This document shows positions 32,621 to 41,701 of a stretch of 46,436 nt of DNA, in pieces (the stretch's first letter is position 1; every line of letters starts with the position of its first letter). Position numbers and translations under genes: made by a program. This DNA is from Acidimicrobiales bacterium. GTDB taxonomy: Bacteria; Actinomycetota; Acidimicrobiia; Acidimicrobiales; SZUA-35. Location: positions 1 through 46,436 of the forward strand of contig JAHDCC010000014.1 of assembly GCA_020630065.1 (NCBI GenBank), given 5' to 3'. Below the pieces are notes generated by a model, which had not been told where the DNA came from, searched no databases, and saw nothing but the letters and a program-made list of their open reading frames with translations.

Positions 32621-34312
32621 TTATTCGTCGACGACTTGCTGGATTGATTTTCTGACCGTTCGACGATCTATTTTGCCGCTAGAAGTAAGCGGGAACGTCG
32701 ATACACTGTAAAAAGCGGTAGGGATAGCGTAGCCGGGGAGCACGTCGACCAACAGTTGACGCCACGTATCTGTGATTTCGGAGGCCGTCAGGTTTTCGGG
32801 GCTGGCTGATCCTAGTTCGGGTTCGCCGGCGGGTTGATAGAAGGCGGTGAGCTGGGTGTCTCCAGAGGCCAAATGCTGAGGGCCGACGACGGCCTGTGCT
32901 ATCCCTGGCAGTCCACAAACCGCGTCTTCTACCGTTTCAAGCTCGACTCTATGGCCCCGTACTTTGGTTTGATTATCTCGACGTCCAAAGAATACGAGTT
33001 GCCCGTCTGCTCGGGCTGCGACAACATCTCCGGTCCGGTACCAACGGGTTCGATGACCTGATTCATCCATCAGTTCGACAAAAGCTTCGGCATCTAGCTT
33101 TGGCCGTTTCCAGTAGCGCTGCATCATAGTTGACGTTGAGACCAGTAACAGTCCCTGTGCACCGTCGGAAACCGTCTGATCATTCTCGTCGACTATTTTG
33201 AATGCCGTGTTTTGCCAGGGCTTTCCGATAGGCAGCGGACTCCCAACCGGAATCGCTTCTTCGGTGTCAAAGGTAAAGTAGCTGCATTGGTTGACTTCGG
33301 CTGGACCGTAAATATTTGAGAACCGGGCGTGAGGCCACAGCCTGAAGAGACTGCGTAGCGGTTCGACTGGGAACACTTCACCGGCATGGAGAACCCAACG
33401 CAACGCCGAGAAATCTCGTTCCTGTAAACCTCCGCGGTGAAGCAGCTGCTGAAACAGTGATGGCACTGCGTAGAGAGTTGTGCATCGTTCATCCGCCAAC
33501 AGCTGACTTAGGCTTGCGGGTAGTTTCAAATACGGTTCGGGGACGATCACGATTGTGGCACCAACTAAAACGCCGGTGAAGAACTCGAGCAGCGACATAT
33601 CGAAATGAAGCGGGGACAAGCTCGCCATACAGTCGTCTGGTCCGAAGCCGTATAGTTCTGCTGCGTTAGTGGCGTACGCTAGTCCACTTCTATGAGTGTG
33701 CACGATCCCTTTTGGGGTTCCCGTCGACCCTGAGGTGTACATGATGTATGCGATACCATCGGGTTTGATCTCCTGGGCAGGGATCGGCGAGTATTCACCC
33801 ACTTCGGCCCACGTGATGGTGGCCATCTCGAAAGCACCAGGCATGCTTGTTTCACCCAGTTCAGACCGAGCGGCTCCGATGACGAGCAGTTCAGCAGATC
33901 TACGGAGCGAGAAATCCACCACTTCAAAGACGCTGCTTAGACGACGGGCGGCGGGCGCAGCTGTGATCACCACCGATATTTCACAATCTTCAAGTATCGC
34001 AGCGGTGATACTGGCCGGTGCTAGCGGATCGAGTGGGACATAGGCTGCCCCAGATCGCAGCACACCGTGAACCGCTATGAGTGATTCGATCGACTTGTGA
34101 AGATAGATCCCTACCCGATCCTGATGTTCTATGCCGTTAACACGAAGGACTTCTGCTAACTGAGCCGTCCGCTGATCGAGTTCAGCCCAAGACAGTGTCT
34201 CATCACCACAGACGGCTACTAAACCGCCGCCAGCCCCTTGCTGAGACCTGGCATAGGGAATGAGGTCAGCTAGGCTCTCTAGACCATATGAATTGTCGGA
34301 ATTTTCAGTCAT
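32621..34312 (-). CDS. Free adenylation enzyme, predicted prolyl-AMP ligase
   Basis: A standalone ANL-superfamily adenylation domain: YTSGSTGTPKGIVH (A3), IYGPAEVNQC (A5), YRTGDVV (A7), FGRRDNQTKVRGHRVE (A8) and SSGKIDR (A10). Manual alignment to GrsA gives pocket residues D-M-L-Y-L-A-I-Q-C (Asp238, Met239, Leu242, Tyr281, Leu308, Ala310, Ile334, Gln342, Cys343). This is close to the D-L-L-Y-L-A-L-V-C code I recall for PltF/RedM-type L-proline ligases, six of nine identical. GPAEVNQC is also typical of that group as I remember it. The start is the ATG at 34312; a TTG at 34351 would add 13 residues. It is divergent from the dehydrogenase. Confidence 0.9.
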   Translation of the reverse strand: MTENSDNSYGLESLADLIPYARSQQGAGGGLVAVCGDETLSWAELDQRTAQLAEVLRVNGIEHQDRVGIYLHKSIESLIAVHGVLRSGAAYVPLDPLAPASITAAILEDCEISVVITAAPAARRLSSVFEVVDFSLRRSAELLVIGAARSELGETSMPGAFEMATITWAEVGEYSPIPAQEIKPDGIAYIMYTSGSTGTPKGIVHTHRSGLAYATNAAELYGFGPDDCMASLSPLHFDMSLLEFFTGVLVGATIVIVPEPYLKLPASLSQLLADERCTTLYAVPSLFQQLLHRGGLQERDFSALRWVLHAGEVFPVEPLRSLFRLWPHARFSNIYGPAEVNQCSYFTFDTEEAIPVGSPLPIGKPWQNTAFKIVDENDQTVSDGAQGLLLVSTSTMMQRYWKRPKLDAEAFVELMDESGHRTRWYRTGDVVAARADGQLVFFGRRDNQTKVRGHRVELETVEDAVCGLPGIAQAVVGPQHLASGDTQLTAFYQPAGEPELGSASPENLTASEITDTWRQLLVDVLPGYAIPTAFYSVSTFPLTSSGKIDRRTVRKSIQQVVDE

Positions 34313-34400
34313 ATCTATAGGTGAGCACAGCCGGTTGAACCAATCTTTCAACAGAAACCGAACGAACGGTCACATCTACTTTCCGCCCAAATAGTGCCCA

Positions 34401-34412
34401 TAGATGCATCTA
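34401..34412. promoter_or_regulatory. Palindrome in the divergent A-enzyme/dehydrogenase promoter
   Basis: TAGATGCATCTA is a perfect 12-bp palindrome midway in the 174-bp divergent promoter region. It is a candidate operator that could coordinate both transcripts of the starter-unit genes; no cognate regulator is identified. Confidence 0.35.
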
Positions 34413-34486
34413 ATCAACAAAGGTGTTTTTGATACCCGATCACCACAACGGCACCGTACAGTGGAGTTTCTGGTGGAGGGATCTCA

Positions 34487-35698
34487 GTGACTACACAGAA
34501 AAACAAGAATTCACAGGAATCTGATGATGAGAAAGGCGTCTTCGACGCTGACGCTGCGGTATCGGCGCTGACCGACCTGCATCATCCAACCAAAATAGCG
34601 ATCGCCCAGTGGGCGAAGACAGAACTTCATAACCCGAATATTGCAGACGATGACGTTGCTTGCCGGTTCTGGGCTGACGGTTGGGGTAAAGCAGCCAACC
34701 AAGGCTTGACGCAGCTGATGGTTTCACCAGAGCTGGGGGGAACCGGTGATTCGATCATCGATGCGCTTTTGGCGTTTGAGGGGTTGGCTTACGGCTGCAA
34801 CGATGCCGGTTTGGTCTATGGCCTCACTACCCAGGTCTGGACGCTTCAGCCTGTGCTCGAAAAATTTGGGTCCGATGCCCTAAAGAGGCAGTATTTGCCT
34901 GGGCTTTGTGACGGCTCCAAAATCGGGTCGTTTAGCATTACTGAACGAGACGCTGGTTCGGATATCTTCTCGCTTAAAACAACGGCGAAAGAAACCGACG
35001 GCGGTTACGTTCTGAACGGTTCAAAGGCCTACTGCACGCTTGCTCCCGTAGCGGACCTTATAGTTGTATTTGCCACGTCCGACCCTGCTCTCGGTTCTTG
35101 GGGCATTTCAGCATTTGTGGTTGAAACCACGAATCCGGGCCTCGTCGTAGGACCGAATCAACCAAAGATGGGGCTTCGAACTACCCCCATCGCAGATCTT
35201 GAGCTGACCGACTGTTTTATCGACGAGTCAAACCGGCTTGGACCTGTTGGGGCCGGAGCCGCCATCTTCTCGGCAGCGATGGAAATCGAGCGGGCGTTCA
35301 TGCTGGTTTCACAGCTCGGAACTATGGAACGGATGCTCGACGAGACAGCCGAGTTCTGTGCGGAACGTGAACAGTTCGGCCAATCGATCAATAACTTTCA
35401 GGCGGTGTCGCATCGTCTAGCTGACATGAAACTGGCTCACGATAATTCTCGCCTGCAGTTGTACCGGTCAGCGATTTTACATACCCAAGGTAAACCCTCG
35501 ATGCTGGCTGCGGCGTTAGCGAAACTTCAGACATCTGAGGCTGCGTTGGCTATGGCATCAGCCGCAATGTTGAATCACGGCGCCAAGGGTTTCATCACCC
35601 AATACGGTGTCGAACAATACCTTCGCAACGTCGCTGGTGGAGTCATCTACGGTGGAACGTCAGACGTTCAACGCAACGTTATCGCCCAGATGTTGTAG
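34487..35698 (+). CDS. Acyl-CoA-dehydrogenase-like carrier-bound substrate oxidase
   Basis: A 403-residue FAD acyl-CoA dehydrogenase fold: ITERDAGSDI (147-ff), GSKAYCT, MGLRTTPIADLEL and C-terminal VIYGGTSDVQRNVIAQ. The usual medium-chain catalytic Glu near the C-terminus (EGTSE) is Gly here. A Glu in MEIERA (Glu268, as counted) sits where isovaleryl-CoA dehydrogenase and prolyl-carrier oxidases have their base. With the neighbouring ligase and carrier it fits PltE/RedW/AnaB-type oxidation of prolyl-S-carrier to pyrrolyl or pyrroline-carboxyl. GTG start with an excellent SD (GGAGGG, 7 nt). Its 3' end overlaps the DivIC gene by 20 bp. Confidence 0.88.
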   Translation: MTTQKNKNSQESDDEKGVFDADAAVSALTDLHHPTKIAIAQWAKTELHNPNIADDDVACRFWADGWGKAANQGLTQLMVSPELGGTGDSIIDALLAFEGLAYGCNDAGLVYGLTTQVWTLQPVLEKFGSDALKRQYLPGLCDGSKIGSFSITERDAGSDIFSLKTTAKETDGGYVLNGSKAYCTLAPVADLIVVFATSDPALGSWGISAFVVETTNPGLVVGPNQPKMGLRTTPIADLELTDCFIDESNRLGPVGAGAAIFSAAMEIERAFMLVSQLGTMERMLDETAEFCAEREQFGQSINNFQAVSHRLADMKLAHDNSRLQLYRSAILHTQGKPSMLAAALAKLQTSEAALAMASAAMLNHGAKGFITQYGVEQYLRNVAGGVIYGGTSDVQRNVIAQML

Positions 35699-36014
35699 CC
35701 GCTACTTCATCAGCTGGCTGAACGATGTACTGTTCTTCGCCAGGGTAGACATAGCCGTAGTCTTCCCGAGCCCGTCGCTCAACTTCGGCCGGTGTCTCTA
35801 ACAACTCGTTTTGCTCCTCGAGGAGTTCATTTTGAGATTCGACTAACTCGAGTTCGGCTTCGAGGCGTTCAGCCTCCTGACGCTGGTTCATCCACGTGCG
35901 GAACGGGAGCACTGCTAGCGCAACAAGCACCACTACAAGCGCCAAGCCCGCCACAACTGCCGATGGGATTTGAAAGCCCCACACGGTGAAGCTGCGACGG
36001 GCAGACGTTGACAA
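35679..36014 (-). CDS. divIC: FtsB/DivIC-type septum formation protein
   Basis: A short bitopic division protein: one transmembrane helix (about 17-38), an extended coiled coil (about 43-72, ERLEAELELVESQNELLEEQ-type heptads), then AREDYGYVYPGEE, the conserved C-terminal motif of the DivIC/FtsB family. It acts with FtsL and FtsQ at the septum. It starts at a TTG one base after the enolase stop codon, consistent with translational coupling; eno-divIC adjacency is conserved in actinobacteria. Its 3' end overlaps that of the convergent dehydrogenase gene. Confidence 0.9.
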   Translation of the reverse strand: MSTSARRSFTVWGFQIPSAVVAGLALVVVLVALAVLPFRTWMNQRQEAERLEAELELVESQNELLEEQNELLETPAEVERRAREDYGYVYPGEEQYIVQPADEVAATTSGR

Positions 36015-36015
36015 T

Positions 36016-37326
<1,311 letters not shown>

Positions 37327-37431
37327 CTACTCGATCTGAGCCTAGCAGCACCGGTTCATCTACCCGTTTGTGTAAAACAATGTTCATTTTCCACTCATGC
37401 GCGCTTCGTAGCCTCGTTACTCTCGGTACTG

Positions 37432-37437
37432 TATAAG
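37432..37437 (+). promoter_or_regulatory. Candidate -10 for a leaderless kinase transcript
   Basis: TATAAG lies only 4 bp before the GTG start. Initiation about 6-8 bases downstream would fall at or just inside the start codon, and no Shine-Dalgarno sequence is visible. Leaderless transcription, common in actinobacteria, is inferred; the -35 region is not convincing. Confidence 0.35.
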
Positions 37438-37441
37438 CACT

Positions 37442-40267
37442 GTGTTTGAACTCGCGGGATATGAAACTCTAGATCTCATTGGTGGTGGGGGCTTTGGGGA
37501 GGTTTGGTTAGCTGCCCAGAACTCGACGGGACGCAATGTTGCGGTAAAAGTAGCGCATGCCCCGATTCTGGACGAAACACTCCAAATCCGGTTCGAGCGG
37601 GAATACAAAGCTTTAGGGCGTCTCTCAGGCCATCCGAACATTGTCGATATCGTCACTGCTGGAACCCTTGCTGACGGCCGGGCGTATCTGGTGCTCGAAT
37701 TTATTGAGGGCGGTACACTTTGGGACCGTTCTCAACGCGAAAGCGTCGAAGAGGATGACCTCATCGATATCGGTATCGAACTAGCGAAGGCGCTCAAAGC
37801 CGCTCATAACGCTGGGGTTCTACACCGCGATGTTAAACCCGAGAATGTGCTACTTCGAGACACAGACGAAGCAGTGCTAAGCGACTTTGGTCTAGCTCAT
37901 TTAACCGATGGTGCTACTACGTCGCCGAATGCGGTTGTAGCCAGTGTCGCGTATGCCGCCCCAGAAATTTTACGCGGTGAAGGTGCCAGCACATCAACCG
38001 ACATTTATGGGCTTGGTGTATGTTTGTTAACCGCCGCCATTAGGTCGGTGCCGTTTGTTGAACTCCACGACAAGTCAATCCAGACCGTGATCCAGCGTGT
38101 TTTGGCAGACCCCCCACAGGATGTATCCAAACTTGGATACTCCGATCTGTTTAATTCGTTGCTGTCCGACTTGATGGCCAAAGACGCCAACGATCGTCCA
38201 GCTACCGCCGATGACGCGTTACGACGGCTCGAAGAGTTGCCACAGTTACGGGGAGATCAAGATTTCTCTTGGTCGGATCTGCTGGGTGCTCCAGAGACAG
38301 TGGTCGAAGCTGCCAACTCGGTAACCGCCCAATTCGACGCAATTCAGGTTGATGAGTCAACAGATGATCCCTCTAGCAATGACTTGTGGTGGGCACCCGA
38401 CTCCCCCGAAGACAGCGAACGTTCCGATGTGGAAGAAACGACAGAAGAGGTTGACTCGCCTAACGGCGTCACCGTCTCGGCTGAACTAGACGACAAAGAT
38501 ACGTCCAGCCCGCTAACAGATGTTACAGACGACGGCGACTCCACTCTGGACAACTCAAACATCGAGGCAACCGAAGCCGACGTTGATCGCGCCGAGGACA
38601 AACCCGCAATAGAAGAAGCCACCGCAGACAACGTTGACCGCGCCGAGGACGAACCCGCAATAGAAGAAACTACTGCGACCTCGACGACCGAAGATCCGGA
38701 CGACAGCGAAGAGCTAGACGATATAGACAAACTCATTTTCGAGTTAACAACCTCGGAACAGATGAGACAGGACACCATCGACGCGGCCCAGCAAGCCGAT
38801 ATCGAACCGGAAGACGCCAACTCAGCCGCCGTCGACGCTGAACCGACTCCTCTAACCTCCGATGACCGAACAGAAGAATCTTCGTCTAGCAACTCGGCCG
38901 ACAGAACTCGAAACGTCGACCGAGAAAACAACCCGTCCGACGAAAAAAGAGTCGAACCACTAACGAACACCACCGACCCAGAAGACCCAGTCGACAACCA
39001 AACTTCGTCAGCCTACTTGGCAACCGTGCCCGTCGACTCATTCCTAGCCGATCCGGCTCGAAGCTCTGAAAGTGTTGAAACCACAGACCGCCAAGGTTCT
39101 TCTGACAGGGCAGATAACACCACTATTGATCCTGACGAATCGCCGACAACCAATTCCGAAACGCCAGCCAAAACGGACAGCCGAGACACCACATCGTACA
39201 CCAGTGTCACAGCGACAGATCAGTCGAATCAAACCACTCCTGATTCGACTATGGAAATGCCAGCTATCACCATCGGCCAGCCGGGGCTACCGATACCTAA
39301 CCCTGTAGCGTCTTCCAGCGAAGTAGACTCGTCAGACAAAAAACAGCAACGAACGAGTCGAGTTACCAAAGCCTCAGCCGTTAATGCCGGAGTTCAGAAT
39401 GAACCCTCGAGCACTGACGCTAACTTCCTCGACCGGCTGATCGACCCAAAGACGACTGACGAGCCAAGCCGAACAGACGTCACCGACTCTAACACCGACA
39501 CCAGCTCCAAGACTGACTCGGACCAGACCGATTCGAGCGATTCAAACGATTCGCCAGCAGCCGATATCCAACCGCTAACGGCCACCCCAGAGAACGACGA
39601 AACAAGCCCGTTCAGACGACTTCTTGTAGGACTAGCAGTACTAGCTGGGCTGAGTTTAGCGACCGGACTGTTCTTCAAAGCAGTGTTGCCCTCCGAAAGC
39701 ACCGGGGCGACCCCAACACCGGAAGCTTCGGGCGAGGCGACACCTTTAGTACTTCCTCTTTCTATCGATACCGACGATTTTCCGGCTGGAACTATCGAGG
39801 CTACGACGCCGTCGTTAGGGCCGACCAGTCCGCTCTTCTGCCAAAAATCTCTCGACGCTTCCGGCATGACTAACTGGAAGGGTTCACAGTTTTTCACCCC
39901 CGAACGCACAGCCTCAGTTGAACAGCTGGTTGTCGGTTTCGACAGCGTCAGCTCGGCCGAACGCTACGTTGCGACTATCGAAGAGTCTTTAAGCTGCGAT
40001 TCATGGAACCAGACACTCAACGGTCTCGGCTACTCGGTAGCGGCAACCCAAGTAACCCCAGCTTCGTCTGGGGACACGACAGCCCGGTTCGATCTAACCG
40101 CAAGTTCGACCGATGGCTCAAAAATCCTAGGAAAAACCGTCGTAGTACAGGCTGGAACCAAGGTGGCCGTTATCGGAGTTCAAAGTCAGGACGAGGACTC
40201 GTTCGAAACGTTGACGGCCTTAGCCGAACAGGCCAGCACATCCTTTAGTGAAGGCGCCGACAGCTAA
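37442..40267 (+). CDS. Transmembrane Ser/Thr protein kinase
   Basis: A Pkn-type kinase domain covers residues about 5-270: glycine loop GGGGFGEV (13-20), Lys36, LHRDVKPEN (Asp130) and SDFG (Asp148). An unusually long, acidic, Asp/Glu/Ser/Thr-rich juxtamembrane linker of about 450 residues follows, then a membrane helix (about 726-750) and an extracytoplasmic domain of about 190 residues with two cysteines (LFCQKSL, LSCDSWN) that may form a disulfide. Known relatives sense envelope cues; the ligand is unknown. The linker contains a tandem repeat and many potential phosphosites. The stop codon is directly adjacent to the convergent MazG stop, with no bases between. Confidence 0.92.
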   Translation: MFELAGYETLDLIGGGGFGEVWLAAQNSTGRNVAVKVAHAPILDETLQIRFEREYKALGRLSGHPNIVDIVTAGTLADGRAYLVLEFIEGGTLWDRSQRESVEEDDLIDIGIELAKALKAAHNAGVLHRDVKPENVLLRDTDEAVLSDFGLAHLTDGATTSPNAVVASVAYAAPEILRGEGASTSTDIYGLGVCLLTAAIRSVPFVELHDKSIQTVIQRVLADPPQDVSKLGYSDLFNSLLSDLMAKDANDRPATADDALRRLEELPQLRGDQDFSWSDLLGAPETVVEAANSVTAQFDAIQVDESTDDPSSNDLWWAPDSPEDSERSDVEETTEEVDSPNGVTVSAELDDKDTSSPLTDVTDDGDSTLDNSNIEATEADVDRAEDKPAIEEATADNVDRAEDEPAIEETTATSTTEDPDDSEELDDIDKLIFELTTSEQMRQDTIDAAQQADIEPEDANSAAVDAEPTPLTSDDRTEESSSSNSADRTRNVDRENNPSDEKRVEPLTNTTDPEDPVDNQTSSAYLATVPVDSFLADPARSSESVETTDRQGSSDRADNTTIDPDESPTTNSETPAKTDSRDTTSYTSVTATDQSNQTTPDSTMEMPAITIGQPGLPIPNPVASSSEVDSSDKKQQRTSRVTKASAVNAGVQNEPSSTDANFLDRLIDPKTTDEPSRTDVTDSNTDTSSKTDSDQTDSSDSNDSPAADIQPLTATPENDETSPFRRLLVGLAVLAGLSLATGLFFKAVLPSESTGATPTPEASGEATPLVLPLSIDTDDFPAGTIEATTPSLGPTSPLFCQKSLDASGMTNWKGSQFFTPERTASVEQLVVGFDSVSSAERYVATIEESLSCDSWNQTLNGLGYSVAATQVTPASSGDTTARFDLTASSTDGSKILGKTVVVQAGTKVAVIGVQSQDEDSFETLTALAEQASTSFSEGADS
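38582..38683 (+). repeat. 51-bp tandem repeat in kinase linker
   Basis: Two imperfect 51-bp units (17 codons) encode DRAEDKPAIEEATADNV and DRAEDEPAIEETTATST-like sequences. They lie in the disordered acidic linker. Divergence between copies increases toward the 3' end of the unit. Confidence 0.7.
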
Positions 40268-41701
40268 CTACTTTCGGAACAAGCCGTCAAACCATTCAGA
40301 GCGTGGCGGCTGGCCACCATCTTCGATTTGGCGTCCTGTCTCTGCCAGCGATGTAACAACTTCTCGGAGCGCTAGCTCTGGGTCAACCTTGGCATTCGAA
40401 GCAGCCAATACCACGCCCAGAAGAACCCGCCCGATTTGTTGATGAGTAGCGTTTTCGTCGATATTCGAGACACCAGCCAAAAGTCCACCAATCGATTCTT
40501 GTTCCACCGCAAACCCGGCCCGTTTACCACGCTTGATCACTTTGTCCGCTCGACTTAACGACGGAAGAGCAAGCGGAATATCATCGAACGCCGACGTCCG
40601 CTTTTTCTCTTGCTGTTTAAGCTGCTCCCACGTTTCAACGGTCGGCATCTTGGCAGCACTATCTGAGGTGGCCTGTTCAAAAACATGCGGATGGCGTTCA
40701 ACCATTTTGGCGTAGAGGGTTCTAGCCACATCGGCGATACTGAAGTACCCCTCTTCTTGGGCCAACAACGCGTGAAACAGAACCTGAAACCAGAGGTCCC
40801 CTAGTTCTTCTTCAAGCTCGTCATACAGCTCAAACGCGTCGACCTCTTCGGGGCTATTGTCGTCATCGTCTGACGACGCCTCAACGGCTGCGAACCGATC
40901 GAGCACGTCGGCCACTTCATAGGCTTCTTCGATCAGATACTTACGCAAAGAGCCGTGTGTTTGTTTAGCGTCCCACGGGCAGTCACGGCGGAGACGTTCC
41001 ATCAGCTGCACGCTTTGTATCAGTTCGTGACCGACCGGTGCAGCTAACTGGGGTATGTACAACGAGGTGAGATGGTCTGGTTCGATCACGCGATCCAGAT
41101 CAGACCAAACAATCTCTTCAATATGTTCGTCGTCGGTACCCAAACGTTGCAGAACGACCACGGTATGGGAGTCGTCAACGTCGACCGACAACTTGATGTC
41201 GGAGAGAACCCAGTTTGCGTGGGTGTGGGCGACCAGCAACGGCCCTGAGTGGCCGGCCGCCGCTGAGGCGAATTGATGCCCGTCAATGAGCGTCACTGTT
41301 TCTTCGACTGGGTCGAGTTGGAGCCGCGCCCATACTTCATCAAGAAAAGAAATAGCAGGCAACAATTCCAGCTCCACCCCCTCGCTGGGAGCCGCTTGCC
41401 GAAGGTTCCGCACGGATTGTTCCAACACCAGAGGCGAACCTGGAACAGCGTAGAGAATTTCGCCGTGTTTGTTCGCTTCCTCAAGCAGTTCAACAGCTAT
41501 TTTCTGGTAAACCTCAGCGAATGAATCCGCTTTCTCGTACAGGTGGTCAAACGACGCAGAGGCGTTTACTCGATCTGCCGTTGGGTGGACGCAGGTCCGA
41601 AGGTATCTGTGTTCAATGGAGTCGAACGAGGCTGTGGTGGCTTCGGTAAGCTGGTTAGCTCCACCTGGACCTAACCCACAAACAACGATCTTGGGCGTCA
41701 T
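40268..41701 (-). CDS. mazG: YabN-type tetrapyrrole-methylase/MazG fusion
   Basis: The N-terminal half (about 1-210) is a SAM-dependent tetrapyrrole methylase-like domain (VCGLGPGGANQLTEAT, then VPGSPLVLE). The C-terminal half is a MazG NTP pyrophosphohydrolase: LRRDCPWDAKQTHGSLRKYL, EEAYEVADVL, EELGDLWFQVLFHA and KWxxxK-like endings, with the acidic metal-binding residues in place. It matches the Bacillus YabN layout in order and length. MazG hydrolyses aberrant NTPs; the methylase activity in such fusions is unknown. A spacer of extra Asp/Ser residues (SSDDDDNSPEE) interrupts the MazG domain. Its ATG overlaps the upstream lipoprotein stop by 4 bp. Confidence 0.93.
   Translation of the reverse strand: MTPKIVVCGLGPGGANQLTEATTASFDSIEHRYLRTCVHPTADRVNASASFDHLYEKADSFAEVYQKIAVELLEEANKHGEILYAVPGSPLVLEQSVRNLRQAAPSEGVELELLPAISFLDEVWARLQLDPVEETVTLIDGHQFASAAAGHSGPLLVAHTHANWVLSDIKLSVDVDDSHTVVVLQRLGTDDEHIEEIVWSDLDRVIEPDHLTSLYIPQLAAPVGHELIQSVQLMERLRRDCPWDAKQTHGSLRKYLIEEAYEVADVLDRFAAVEASSDDDDNSPEEVDAFELYDELEEELGDLWFQVLFHALLAQEEGYFSIADVARTLYAKMVERHPHVFEQATSDSAAKMPTVETWEQLKQQEKKRTSAFDDIPLALPSLSRADKVIKRGKRAGFAVEQESIGGLLAGVSNIDENATHQQIGRVLLGVVLAASNAKVDPELALREVVTSLAETGRQIEDGGQPPRSEWFDGLFRK

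Noticed and set aside
32333-35698. Aminomalonyl- or hydroxymalonyl-ACP extender pathway
   Set aside because: Those need two dehydrogenases acting on a Ser- or glycerate-loaded carrier; only one is present and the ligase pocket fits proline.
38344-38997. A 217-residue minus-strand Ser/Val-rich ORF
   Set aside because: It is antisense to the low-complexity acidic linker of the kinase; absence of stops follows from the repetitive codon use.
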